Position numbers and translations under genes: made by a program. A stretch of DNA of 54,416 nt from a bacterium (GTDB lineage: Bacteria > Campylobacterota > Campylobacteria > Campylobacterales > Sulfurovaceae), in NCBI GenBank assembly GCA_018822805.1, contig JAHJJU010000045.1, positions 1-54,416 on the forward strand, read 5' to 3'. The notes beneath the pieces are model-generated. The model worked only from the letters and a program-made list of their open reading frames with translations, did not search any database and was not told where the DNA came from. Positions 1-8,550 of the stretch are shown in pieces (within the stretch, counting starts at the first letter, position 1; each line of letters begins with the position of its first letter).

Positions 1-22
1 CGATCTATATCTTAAGTATATA

Positions 23-64
23 AAAAAATATCATAAAAATAGTTCTCTTTTTTTGATATTTTTT
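23..64 (-). terminator. A/T-rich inverted repeat downstream of riboflavin synthase
   Basis: An exact 11-base inverted repeat (AAAAAATATCA at 23-33, TGATATTTTTT at 54-64) lies just past the stop codon of the minus-strand riboflavin synthase gene, with short T runs on both strands. The stem is almost all A-T and the loop is 20 nt, so it would be weak. A terminator is a position-based guess. Confidence 0.3.
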
Positions 65-77
65 GATAGTCGATTTG

Positions 78-695
78 CTAATAACCCATTTGCATCTTGT
101 CAACATCATCCCAGCTCATGCTCTTTTTTTGACTTCTATGTTGTAAAATATGGTCAATATATCGAGCAAAAAGATCGGTTTCAACATTAATTTTTGTCCC
201 AATTTTGTAGTTACGCATCAGTGTCTCTCTAAGGGTATGAGGAATAATGGTGAGTCTAAAAGCATCATCATAGACGTCATTAACGGTGAGTGAAATACCA
301 TCGATAGTAATGGAACCTTTAGGAATAATATGGGCAATGTACTTGGGATCGACTTTAATTATAAAATCGGTAGCATTCTCCAGGGGTGTAATGCTGATTA
401 CTTCGCCCACACAGTCCACATGTCCTTGAACAATATGCCCTTCAAATCGGTCACCCAGTTGCATGGCAGGTTCGATGTGTACTTCACCTGATATTTTGCT
501 CTCATCAATAATCGAACGGGTTTCATCAGCCAACTCCAAATCAAAACCATCGGAATGTACTTCGATAACCGTTAGACAAACGCCATTAATGGCAATGCTG
601 TCACCCAGTTTTGCTTTGTGTTTGGATTGTATGGTTAAGATGTTGTTGCTGTAGTTTTTGACCGTGGCGATTTCTCTGATTAGACCTGTGAACAT
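78..695 (-). CDS. ribE: Riboflavin synthase, alpha subunit
   Basis: Catalyses dismutation of two 6,7-dimethyl-8-ribityllumazines to riboflavin, the last step of the pathway; cytosolic trimer. The 205-aa protein starts MFTGLI, the hallmark N-terminus of the family, and has the two tandem lumazine-binding barrels. Repeat 1 carries AINGVCLTV and repeat 2 carries TIDGISLTV; GHIVQGHVD marks the domain junction. The start at 695 is chosen over an in-frame ATG at 755 because the family begins at MFTG and AGGGAAG sits just upstream. It is transcribed away from mnmG. Length is normal and nothing is missing. Confidence 0.95.
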   Translation of the reverse strand: MFTGLIREIATVKNYSNNILTIQSKHKAKLGDSIAINGVCLTVIEVHSDGFDLELADETRSIIDESKISGEVHIEPAMQLGDRFEGHIVQGHVDCVGEVISITPLENATDFIIKVDPKYIAHIIPKGSITIDGISLTVNDVYDDAFRLTIIPHTLRETLMRNYKIGTKINVETDLFARYIDHILQHRSQKKSMSWDDVDKMQMGY

Positions 696-770
696 GACTT
701 CCCTATTGTTTAATATGATAGTGATATAATTGCGATAATTATAGCGAAAGAACATATAAAATAGGTGTTT

Positions 771-792
771 GTAGGGGTAGAGCCATGTCTCT
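771..792. repeat. REP-like dispersed element, copy 1
   Basis: This 22-base stretch between ribE and mnmG (starting GTAGGGGTAGAGCC) is the exact reverse complement of 38768-38789. At the second site it is part of a perfect 8-bp-stem hairpin; here the stem is imperfect. Two intergenic copies 38 kb apart in opposite orientation suggest a small dispersed palindromic repeat rather than a local regulatory site. Confidence 0.6.
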
Positions 793-811
793 TCCTTTTT
801 AAAGGTAAAAA

Positions 812-2680
812 ATGAATTATGACGTCATAGTAATCGGTGGTGGACATGCAGGTGTTGAGGCAAGTTTAGCAAGTGCGAGAATGGGAGTTAAAACCCTAGT
901 GGTGACCATTTTGGCAGAACAGATTGGTGCATCAAGCTGTAATCCTGCCATTGGTGGTTTGGCAAAAGGGCATTTGGTCAAAGAACTCGATGCCATGGGT
1001 GGTGAGATGGGTTTAGCAACCGATGCAACAGGCATTCAGTTTAGAATTTTAAACCAATCGAAAGGTCCAGCTGTACGAGGTTCACGGGCTCAGATCGATA
1101 TGGACAGATACCGTATTTATATGCGTAATGTACTTTTAAATACGGATAATTTGGATGTCAAACAAGAGATTGCCGAAGGCTTAATCATTGAAGATGGTAA
1201 GGTATTGGGGGTTGAGACACAGTTAGGGAACCGATACATGGCTCCTAAAGTGATTATTGCAGCTGGTACATTTTTGAATGGATTGATTCACATTGGTGAT
1301 AAAAAGCAAAGAGCAGGGCGACAAGGGGAGTTTGCGTCGATTGAGTTGGCTGAGTATTTACGCACTTTGGGCATAGAGATAGGACGACTTAAAACAGGAA
1401 CGTGTGCGAGAATTGATGGGACTAGTATTGATTTATCGGTGATGGAGGTACAAGGTGGTGATGAAAATCCTATACCTTTTTCATTTAGAACCGATAGAAA
1501 AACCTTTAACCCGACCCAACTGCCATGTCATGTCACCTACACCAATGAGACAACCCATAATATTATAGAGAGTAACTTCTACAGAGCACCGATGTTCTCT
1601 GGTCAAATCGAAGGGATGGGCCCACGCTACTGCCCAAGTATCGAAGATAAGATTAACCGTTTTCGTGATAGACCACGTCACCAAATTTTTGTAGAGCCAC
1701 AAACGTTAGAAGCCAATGAGTATTATATTAATGGAATGAGTACCTCACTTCCAACCGATGTACAGCTCGATATGATTCATTCGGTTAAGGGTATGGAGAA
1801 TGCCAAAATAGTGCGTTATGGATATGCGATAGAGTATGACTATGTGCAACCAACAGAACTAAAACATACGCTTGAAACCAAAAAAGTAGAGGGTCTCTAC
1901 TGTGCAGGTCAGATTAATGGAACCACAGGATATGAAGAGGCAGCAGCCCAAGGGATGATGGCAGGCATTAATGCAGCGTTGAGTGTTCAAGGTAAATTAC
2001 CTCTAATTTTAGGACGCGATGAAGCGTATATAGGGGTACTTATAGATGATTTGGTTACCAAAGGAACCAAAGAACCGTATCGAATGTTTACGAGCCGTTC
2101 AGAGTACCGATTGTTGTTGCGTGAGGACAATGCCGATATGCGTCTTTATAAGTATGGAAAAATATTGGGACTACTTGATGAGGCGTACTTAGCACAAGTG
2201 GAACAGAAAGAGCAAGATATTCAAAATGCGTTAGCGTATCTACGTAGCAATTATGTAACACCCAACAAAGCATTTATAGAGTTGTTATTGAGTCTTGGTG
2301 AAGAGAAGATTAATGATAAAGTCTGTATTTTAGACCTCTTAGCACGAGCCTCTATGACGGCTGAAAAGATTAGGATTTTGGTTCCTGACTTTGAGCAGTA
2401 CAGCGATGAGGTAATAGAGCAGATTTTAATTGAAGCCAAATACAGCCGATACATCGATAAACAACAACTACAAGTGGATAAGATGAAAGACATGTTAAAA
2501 GTTAAAATTCCAGAGGGATTTGACTTTTCAAAAGTATCAGGCTTGAGCAATGAGATAGTTGAGAAGTTAAATAACATAACGCCACCCACACTTTTTAATG
2601 CATCAGAGATTTCAGGGGTAACACCTGCTGCTTTGGAGATACTGCATATCTATATAAGAATGGCACAGAGGGCGAGATAA
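812..2680 (+). CDS. mnmG: tRNA uridine-5-carboxymethylaminomethyl modification enzyme MnmG (GidA)
   Basis: FAD-dependent subunit which, with the GTPase MnmE, installs the (carboxymethyl)aminomethyl group on wobble U34 of several tRNAs. The 622-aa protein has the N-terminal FAD dinucleotide-binding motif [10 protein letters not shown] (residues 9-18), the [20 protein letters not shown] segment, the CARIDG motif with its cysteine, and the C-terminal helical MnmE-binding region ([11 protein letters not shown]). Length matches the family. jetA begins 15 bases after its stop with no visible promoter between, so the defence operon may be read through from this housekeeping gene. Confidence 0.97.
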   Translation: MNYDVIVIGGGHAGVEASLASARMGVKTLVVTILAEQIGASSCNPAIGGLAKGHLVKELDAMGGEMGLATDATGIQFRILNQSKGPAVRGSRAQIDMDRYRIYMRNVLLNTDNLDVKQEIAEGLIIEDGKVLGVETQLGNRYMAPKVIIAAGTFLNGLIHIGDKKQRAGRQGEFASIELAEYLRTLGIEIGRLKTGTCARIDGTSIDLSVMEVQGGDENPIPFSFRTDRKTFNPTQLPCHVTYTNETTHNIIESNFYRAPMFSGQIEGMGPRYCPSIEDKINRFRDRPRHQIFVEPQTLEANEYYINGMSTSLPTDVQLDMIHSVKGMENAKIVRYGYAIEYDYVQPTELKHTLETKKVEGLYCAGQINGTTGYEEAAAQGMMAGINAALSVQGKLPLILGRDEAYIGVLIDDLVTKGTKEPYRMFTSRSEYRLLLREDNADMRLYKYGKILGLLDEAYLAQVEQKEQDIQNALAYLRSNYVTPNKAFIELLLSLGEEKINDKVCILDLLARASMTAEKIRILVPDFEQYSDEVIEQILIEAKYSRYIDKQQLQVDKMKDMLKVKIPEGFDFSKVSGLSNEIVEKLNNITPPTLFNASEISGVTPAALEILHIYIRMAQRAR

Positions 2681-2694
2681 TATAAAGGGATGTT

Positions 2695-4179
2695 ATGACC
2701 TACGAATACCTACAAAACCTAAAAAATAACCATACAGCCCTACAACTCTTAAACGCTGACAATTTTGCGATGATTGTCGGTTTTTTTGATTACGCTTTTA
2801 AATCCAATCCGACTCAAACGCTTAAAGAGTCTGAAATTTTTACCCAACTTGATGACTATCTTTATGCGATAAACCAAAGCTTTGACGAACCCAAGTTTCC
2901 TAAAACTTCAAAAGCCTATTTGGATGATTTTAGCCATCAAAACAGTGGTTATTTACGAAAGTATTATGGCTATGAGAGTGATGAGCCAATTTATGAACTC
3001 ACCCCTGATATTGAAAAACTCTTAACCTGGTTAGGTGGATTGCAAAAGCAGGAGTTTGTAGCAACCGAGTCAAAACTAAAAATCATTATGACCCTACTCA
3101 AAGAGCTGGAGTTTGAGACCAATTTGAGCGATGAAGAGCGAATAAAACAGCTTGAAAATGAGAAGAAAGCGATTGATTCAGAGATAAAAGCGATACAAAA
3201 TAGCCAAGCAATACGATTTGATGAGCGAAAAATAAAAGAGCAGTTTATGCAGATTCAAAGAAGCAGCAGTGAACTTTTATCGGATTTTAGAGAGATAGAA
3301 CACAACTTTAGAACGCTCAATCAAGAGGCAAAAGAGGCGATTGCCTTAGCTGATGGTAGTAAAACAGAGGTGCTAAGTACCATTTTTGAGATAGAAGATG
3401 CCATACGACAGAGCAATCAAGGGCAGAGTTTTTACGCCTTTTGGGATTTTTTGATGGATGTACGGCAGATAGAACATCTAGATTTGCTGTTGAGCAATCT
3501 TTATAACTTACCCCAAGTTGAAGCGATGGACAGTGATAGAAAACTGGAAAACCTGAAATATAATCTGCTAAGTGGTGGTGAGAAGTCGCATAAGGTGTTG
3601 GGCAAACTGATCGAGCAACTTAGACGTTTTATCGATGATAAGTTGTGGGTTGAAAATCGGCGTATTTTGGAGTTGGCTCACAGCATTGAGCAAAAGGCGA
3701 TAAAACTCAAAGAGAATCCCCCAACACAGCGAGAGTTTTTCAGTATCAATGATGTTAAAATCGTGGTGGAGTCCATTGCCTCTAAACGGCTTTTTGTGCC
3801 TACGGTGGCAGAGAGTTTTTCACATGAGGTAAACGATGAGATTATCGAGATAGATTTAACCAAACTTTACAATCAAGTCTATGTGGATGAGGCGATGTTA
3901 AAACAGAATATTAAAAAACTACTGCAACAAAAATCACAATTTACACTTAAAGAGCTTAATGAGGTTATACCAATAGAAAAAGGGGTTTCAGAAGTGGTGG
4001 TCTATTTGAAGTTGGCTCAAAACATGAAAAATGCCTACCTAGAAGAGAGTCGTGATGAGATGGTGATAAGCGATGAGCAGGGAAAACAGAAGAGGGTGTT
4101 GATGGATAGAGTTGTGTTTGTGAGAGATATGACAGGACGGGATAATCGGGACAATATAGAAAAGGATAAAATAAAATGA
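2695..4179 (+). CDS. jetA: Wadjet system JetA-like protein (DUF3375)
   Basis: Wadjet is an SMC-like complex that recognises and cleaves small circular DNA; JetA is the kleisin-type subunit. The 494-aa length, the N-terminus of the form YEYLQNLKNNHTALQLLNADN, the helical/coiled middle (about residues 145-220) and the winged-helix-like C-terminus fit DUF3375. The assignment is strongly supported by the next gene (JetB/DUF4194, overlapping by 4 bases) and by JetC- and JetD-like genes at 20.8-25.9 kb. The operon is interrupted by about 16 kb after jetB. No frameshift is seen, so the gene looks functional. Confidence 0.88.
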   Translation: MTYEYLQNLKNNHTALQLLNADNFAMIVGFFDYAFKSNPTQTLKESEIFTQLDDYLYAINQSFDEPKFPKTSKAYLDDFSHQNSGYLRKYYGYESDEPIYELTPDIEKLLTWLGGLQKQEFVATESKLKIIMTLLKELEFETNLSDEERIKQLENEKKAIDSEIKAIQNSQAIRFDERKIKEQFMQIQRSSSELLSDFREIEHNFRTLNQEAKEAIALADGSKTEVLSTIFEIEDAIRQSNQGQSFYAFWDFLMDVRQIEHLDLLLSNLYNLPQVEAMDSDRKLENLKYNLLSGGEKSHKVLGKLIEQLRRFIDDKLWVENRRILELAHSIEQKAIKLKENPPTQREFFSINDVKIVVESIASKRLFVPTVAESFSHEVNDEIIEIDLTKLYNQVYVDEAMLKQNIKKLLQQKSQFTLKELNEVIPIEKGVSEVVVYLKLAQNMKNAYLEESRDEMVISDEQGKQKRVLMDRVVFVRDMTGRDNRDNIEKDKIK

Positions 4180-4730
4180 GCATTACCAAAGAGACATCAA
4201 CGGTCATTATTAAACTATTTAACGGAGTTTTGTACAAAAATGACCAACCTAAATTGTGGTTAGCGTTAGAAAAATCTTTTGCAATTATTGGCGATTATCT
4301 GAAACCTTTAGGTGTTGAAGTGATTTTTGATGAGGCAGAGGGGTATGCTTATTTACAAAACCTTGAAAGTGAAGAGGATTTTCCCAAACTGCTTCGACAA
4401 CGGATGTTAAGTTATAAAGTAAGTTTGCTTTTGGTACTGCTTAGAAAACGGTTGACCCAACTCGACATGCAAAGTGATGAGAGCCGTGCCATTGTAGCTA
4501 AAGAGGAGATGGTAGAGATGTTTGAACTCTTTTTAAATGAGAGTTTTAATGAGGTCAAGCAGGTTAAAGAGATAGAGAGTGTTGTTAAAAAAGTGGTTGA
4601 TTTGGGCTTTTTGAAAAAGCTTCAAAACAGTGAAAACTATGAGATAAAACGGGTAATAAAATCCTTTGTAGATGCCCAATGGATGGATGAATTTGATAAG
4701 AGGTTGGCAGAGTATGAAGCAAAAGCGTAG
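4176..4730 (+). CDS. jetB: Wadjet system JetB-like protein (DUF4194)
   Basis: JetB is the kite-type (MukE-like) subunit that joins JetA and the SMC-like JetC in the Wadjet condensin-like machine. The 184-aa protein starts at the ATG overlapping the jetA stop (ATGA), which indicates translational coupling. Features consistent with DUF4194 are the N-terminal segment with GVLYKNDQPKLWLALEKS, a strand with DEAEGYAYLQ, and the segment LLRQRMLSYKVSLLLVLLRKRL. Normally jetC follows at once; here the next gene is an RNase H-like protein and jetC lies 16 kb downstream. Confidence 0.87.
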   Translation: MSITKETSTVIIKLFNGVLYKNDQPKLWLALEKSFAIIGDYLKPLGVEVIFDEAEGYAYLQNLESEEDFPKLLRQRMLSYKVSLLLVLLRKRLTQLDMQSDESRAIVAKEEMVEMFELFLNESFNEVKQVKEIESVVKKVVDLGFLKKLQNSENYEIKRVIKSFVDAQWMDEFDKRLAEYEAKA

Positions 4731-4766
4731 GATGCTGTTTCCTAACGCACCAAAAAGGATTCAGAA

Positions 4767-5564
4767 GTGATAGTAGATAGTGAATTTATAAAGATGGGTA
4801 TGCATGGTGAAACACTCAACAAAGCACAATGTGAAATTTTAGGATTAGAGTATCCATTAGATGAGGATTTGGAAGCGTTAGATATAAAAAAAGAACTCTC
4901 TTTAAAAGAGACCAATTTGTTTCTTTTTTTAAGAGGAAAACTGGCACTCCAAGCCCAAGAACAGATAGTTAGAAACTATGAACTTGTAGCCGATTTTCAT
5001 AAAAAAAATGGTGAAAAAAATAGTGAAAAAAAAGAGAAGCCAAAAGTAGTTAAAATAGATACTCTAACCATCTATTGTGACGGAGCCTGTAAAGGCAATC
5101 CTGGAAAAGCAGGTAGTGGGTTGGCTATCTATGCTGGGAGTGCCAATCCAACACTGCTCTATGGTGCGTATGAAGCACGAGGCACCAACAATACAGCAGA
5201 ACTTAATGCCCTTTATAAAGCTCTGTTAATTGCTTCAGAATCCAAACCCTCTAAGGTGACGATTTGTTGTGACTCTAAATACAGTATTGATTGTATCAGT
5301 ACGTGGGCGTATGGTTGGAAAAAGAACGGTTGGAAAAAAAAGGGTGGTGAGATTAAAAATCTTGCCATTATAAAACAGGCTCATGAGCTTTATGAGAGCA
5401 TTAAAAACAGAGTGACCATCAAACACGTTAAAGGTCACTCTGGAGTTGAAGGGAATGAACTAGCCGACCGAATGGCTGGTTATGCTATTGTCTCTAGAAG
5501 TAGTGAGTATGAGACGTATGAGTATGAAGATGTTGATGATGTACTTGGGATGAGTGAGGGGTAA
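4767..5564 (+). CDS. RNase HI-domain protein with an extra N-terminal region
   Basis: The C-terminal part (about residues 98-243) is a complete ribonuclease HI domain, which hydrolyses RNA in RNA-DNA hybrids. The active-site acidic residues are visible: D105 in YCDGACKGNPG, E145 in NNTAELNAL, D169 in CCDSKYS and D234 in ELADRMAG; H224 lies in VKGHSG. The first 95 residues are a charged, lysine-rich helical region not typical of housekeeping RnhA. A GTG start at 4767 follows AAGGA. It is the first gene of the cargo separating jetB from jetC. Catalysis looks intact; its role here is unknown. Confidence 0.85.
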   Translation: MIVDSEFIKMGMHGETLNKAQCEILGLEYPLDEDLEALDIKKELSLKETNLFLFLRGKLALQAQEQIVRNYELVADFHKKNGEKNSEKKEKPKVVKIDTLTIYCDGACKGNPGKAGSGLAIYAGSANPTLLYGAYEARGTNNTAELNALYKALLIASESKPSKVTICCDSKYSIDCISTWAYGWKKNGWKKKGGEIKNLAIIKQAHELYESIKNRVTIKHVKGHSGVEGNELADRMAGYAIVSRSSEYETYEYEDVDDVLGMSEG

Positions 5565-5566
5565 AT

Positions 5567-6952
5567 ATGAAAAAAGAATTTATAGAGAGATATGACGAGA
5601 TAGAAAATAGTAAAAAATTAAATTTTTTAAAACAACTGCTACTCAAAGATAGTGACTTACAGCAACAATTTTTGGAGTTTACAAAGGGAAGGAGTCTTGA
5701 TGAAATTGTAGGAGTGGATATTGAAGATATTCGCACTAGAATCTATAATGAGTTGGTTGAAATAGATGTAGCAGATAAGTTTGAGGGTGAGGGTCATTAC
5801 CATGATTACTATGACGAGATGGATGGAGATGAACTTATTGAGGAGGTAATTACTCCTTACTATAATGAGGTAATAGAGTATATAAACAAGGGAAATAGCC
5901 TTGATGCTTTTAGACAAATACTTGCTATCTATGAACTTTCTATTATAGATATACCTGAAATTCCTGATGATTATTGTGTTTTTGGAGATGGTTTTGCTTT
6001 GGCTATTTACTATTTTGTATCGGTTTATCCTAATAAACTTTCTGACCAATTAACAAAAGTGGTTCTCTCTTTGGATAATAAAAAAATCTTGATAGCGTTA
6101 CTTTTTGAGAAATATAAAAATGTTGAACATAAATATAATTTAAACCATTTTCAGTCACTGTTAATTTACTTAATAGATGATAGCGAGATGGCTCATTATT
6201 TTTTGAATATACTAGAAGAGAAGGGTTTATATTCTATTGACTTGGCTTTAGTGCTGTTACAAATTTCAAATCTATTAGACGATGACAAACTTTTTTTAAA
6301 AGTAGCCAATGAGTTCTATTTAGAAGATAAAGAGGTGGGACACCAGCTTTTAAAAAGACATAAAAACAAGCATGACAGATTAGAATTTGCCAATATTGCA
6401 GGTATGCTCTTGGAAAAAAATGCTAAGGAGTATGCACTCTATATTATAGAAAATCTTGATAAAGATGTTTATAAAACACTCTATATAAAGGCACTAAAAG
6501 CTTATATTGATATAGAGTTTTCTATGACACATTATAAAATATTACGAGCGTATCTAACCAATATTGAACGATTAGCGTTTATAGATGGATTCAAAGATGG
6601 ATACTCAACAAGTGTTAATTTTTATATTAACTTGTTGGAACTAGAAAAAGAGTATGTGGTAATTTTAAACTTTGTTAGAGAAAACAGAAATGTTTATGCG
6701 TTGGCAAAGACATTAAAACCAATTGCTACGGTTTATCCTGATGAGGTATTTGAAATTATCAAAAAAAATTGTGATAGATTGGTCAATGAGAAAGGACGAG
6801 ACTCTTATAAAAGAGCTTCAGAACTTCTAAAATTGATGCTAAATGTTCCTCAAAAAAAAGAGGTGTTAAAATCTTATGTGAGTAAGCTTTATAACCACCA
6901 ACCAAGACTACCTGCTCTAAGAGATGAGTTGGGTAAAGCAGGACTATTGTAG
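5567..6952 (+). CDS. Helical-repeat protein, paralogue A (unknown function)
   Basis: A 461-aa acidic, largely alpha-helical protein, clearly paralogous to the gene at 8551-9966: both start MKK-FIE-Y-EIE-SKKLNFLKQLLLKDSDLQ and end ALRDELGKAGLL. The last codons share a 31-base identical stretch (6912-6942 and 9926-9956). The C-terminal half (pattern YPDEVFEIIKK, then KRASELLKLM) recalls the helical region that follows the zinc finger in some bacterial SWIM proteins, but no CxC...CxH motif is present, so this is weak. It starts 3 bases after the RNase H gene and is followed closely by the pRiA4b-like gene, so it is probably co-transcribed. Confidence 0.75.
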   Translation: MKKEFIERYDEIENSKKLNFLKQLLLKDSDLQQQFLEFTKGRSLDEIVGVDIEDIRTRIYNELVEIDVADKFEGEGHYHDYYDEMDGDELIEEVITPYYNEVIEYINKGNSLDAFRQILAIYELSIIDIPEIPDDYCVFGDGFALAIYYFVSVYPNKLSDQLTKVVLSLDNKKILIALLFEKYKNVEHKYNLNHFQSLLIYLIDDSEMAHYFLNILEEKGLYSIDLALVLLQISNLLDDDKLFLKVANEFYLEDKEVGHQLLKRHKNKHDRLEFANIAGMLLEKNAKEYALYIIENLDKDVYKTLYIKALKAYIDIEFSMTHYKILRAYLTNIERLAFIDGFKDGYSTSVNFYINLLELEKEYVVILNFVRENRNVYALAKTLKPIATVYPDEVFEIIKKNCDRLVNEKGRDSYKRASELLKLMLNVPQKKEVLKSYVSKLYNHQPRLPALRDELGKAGLL

Positions 6953-6960
6953 GAGAAAAA

Positions 6961-8166
6961 ATGTATATAAAAAAACAATACGACAAAATAGACATTAATA
7001 AACAAGAGATTACACTAGAGGGTAATGAGACGGTTGTTGAAAATATCAATAGAGTTATAGAATATATTCAAACCCACAAAATATTGGCAACCAAGGCTAA
7101 TCGATATTTTGCAATGAAGCAGATAAAAGAGTTGAACGATATATTGGTTGATCCAATTGATGTGTTTTCGACACGACCTGCACAAAAAACTTATCCTAAT
7201 ATTAATGGTATCTATCTTATTCTTAGAACAATGGGTATGCTTACTTTTCAAGTCTCAAAGAAAGAGACCGTTATGAGTGTAAGTGAAGAACTTTTAAAAA
7301 GTTGGCAGAGTTTAAACCCTACAGAACAGTACTTTACACTTTTAGAAAATTGGCTTATTCAGTCAAAACCTCGCGAGACGATAGAGGGGTCTTGTATGAG
7401 TTTACCTTTAGCAGAGGTCATTAGATTTTTTACTTATGGTCAAAATTTTTCGATTGAAAGAATGATTGAAAATTTTAATTTTTCCCCTGAATATTATAAT
7501 CTAGCTCTTGCAAAAATGTTTGGTTTTATAGATATAATAGCGATTACACCTACCAAAAAGATTAGGTGGAACATTATAGCTATAGAGCTTAACCCTCTTC
7601 TCAAACAGATACTTGAGTTAATGAAGCCTAAAGATGACCATGGTCTAATGAAATTGGTTTTAAATCCACCACTAAGAGGATACACAAAAGAGATATTTTC
7701 TCCCTATTGTAAAGAGTTTAAAAATATTTTGGAATATCAAGAGGAGAGAGAAAAAAATGGAATTTTTAGACTTAAAATTAGTTTGGGAAAAGTCTACAGA
7801 ACCATAGATATAACTTCAGAGATAGATTTTCAAAGTTTAGCATCCACCATTTTAGAACTATTTGATTTTGATAATGACCATCTGTATGAGTTTAGATTTA
7901 TTGATAATTTTGGACAACAAGCATCTATTAGACATCCTGAGAATACTTTAGATGATGGTAAAGCTTGGGTAGATGAGTTTTATCTTAAAAATTTACCACT
8001 AGAAGAGCAAAATAGTTTCACATTTATTTTTGATTTTGGGGATTGTTGGGAGTTTGATATTTTGATTGAGAAGATTGATGAGGGTAAAAATATGGATGAT
8101 TTTAAGCTGATTAAATCAGTTGGAAAAGCTCCAAAACAGTATCCTGATTATGATGAAGATTGGTAG
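6961..8166 (+). CDS. Plasmid pRiA4b ORF-3-like domain protein
   Basis: A 401-aa protein. Its C-terminal third (about residues 265-400) matches the pRiA4b ORF-3 fold: FRLKISLGKVYRTIDI, LYEFRF, then TFIFDFGDCWEFDILIEKI and a conserved PKQYPDYDEDW ending. This family is common on plasmids and in accessory regions and its function is unknown. The N-terminal two thirds is helical and unrecognised. The gene has GGAGAAAA directly before its ATG and sits between the two paralogous helical proteins, with the CcbP-like gene right behind it. Confidence 0.72.
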   Translation: MYIKKQYDKIDINKQEITLEGNETVVENINRVIEYIQTHKILATKANRYFAMKQIKELNDILVDPIDVFSTRPAQKTYPNINGIYLILRTMGMLTFQVSKKETVMSVSEELLKSWQSLNPTEQYFTLLENWLIQSKPRETIEGSCMSLPLAEVIRFFTYGQNFSIERMIENFNFSPEYYNLALAKMFGFIDIIAITPTKKIRWNIIAIELNPLLKQILELMKPKDDHGLMKLVLNPPLRGYTKEIFSPYCKEFKNILEYQEEREKNGIFRLKISLGKVYRTIDITSEIDFQSLASTILELFDFDNDHLYEFRFIDNFGQQASIRHPENTLDDGKAWVDEFYLKNLPLEEQNSFTFIFDFGDCWEFDILIEKIDEGKNMDDFKLIKSVGKAPKQYPDYDEDW

Positions 8167-8167
8167 T

Positions 8168-8530
8168 ATGAGTAATCAGAGTCGTAAAGATAGAATTGAA
8201 GATGAGGTTATTGTAGATTGTTATGATGAGTATGAGATGGCAATGGGTTGGTTCTATTATCTGCATGATAATCTAAATTTTCCTTTTAAAGCCTCTATTT
8301 TAGAAAATGGTAAAATTAGTAGTCTTCAAAAAGGTGATGTTGTAAAGGTTACAGAGCTTGTAAATAGTGACGAGAATGATGTGAGTATTTATAATTTTGT
8401 AGCTACGGTAGGGATTGAAAAAGATGAACATATTTATGATATTCCGTTGGAGATGATTAGGGGGATTGATTGTGATGAGGGTACTTGTGAGGTTATTGAG
8501 GATTGGCGTTATTGGTGTGAGAAGTTTTAA
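8168..8530 (+). CDS. CcbP-like calcium-binding-family protein
   Basis: A 120-aa acidic protein beginning MSNQSRKDRIEDEVIVDCYDEYEMAMGWFYYL. The pattern RIEDEVIVD-YDEYE-AMGWFYYLHDNL-FPF followed by LQKGDVVKV and ending EDWRYWCEKF fits the cyanobacterial Ca2+-binding protein CcbP family as I remember it. The ATG at 8168 is chosen because it lies directly behind the upstream stop; an in-frame ATG at 8120 would overlap that gene by 47 bases. Family members often sit near pRiA4b-type proteins; the biological role here is unknown. Confidence 0.7.
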   Translation: MSNQSRKDRIEDEVIVDCYDEYEMAMGWFYYLHDNLNFPFKASILENGKISSLQKGDVVKVTELVNSDENDVSIYNFVATVGIEKDEHIYDIPLEMIRGIDCDEGTCEVIEDWRYWCEKF

Positions 8531-8550
8531 AGTATATGAGGAGAGATAAG

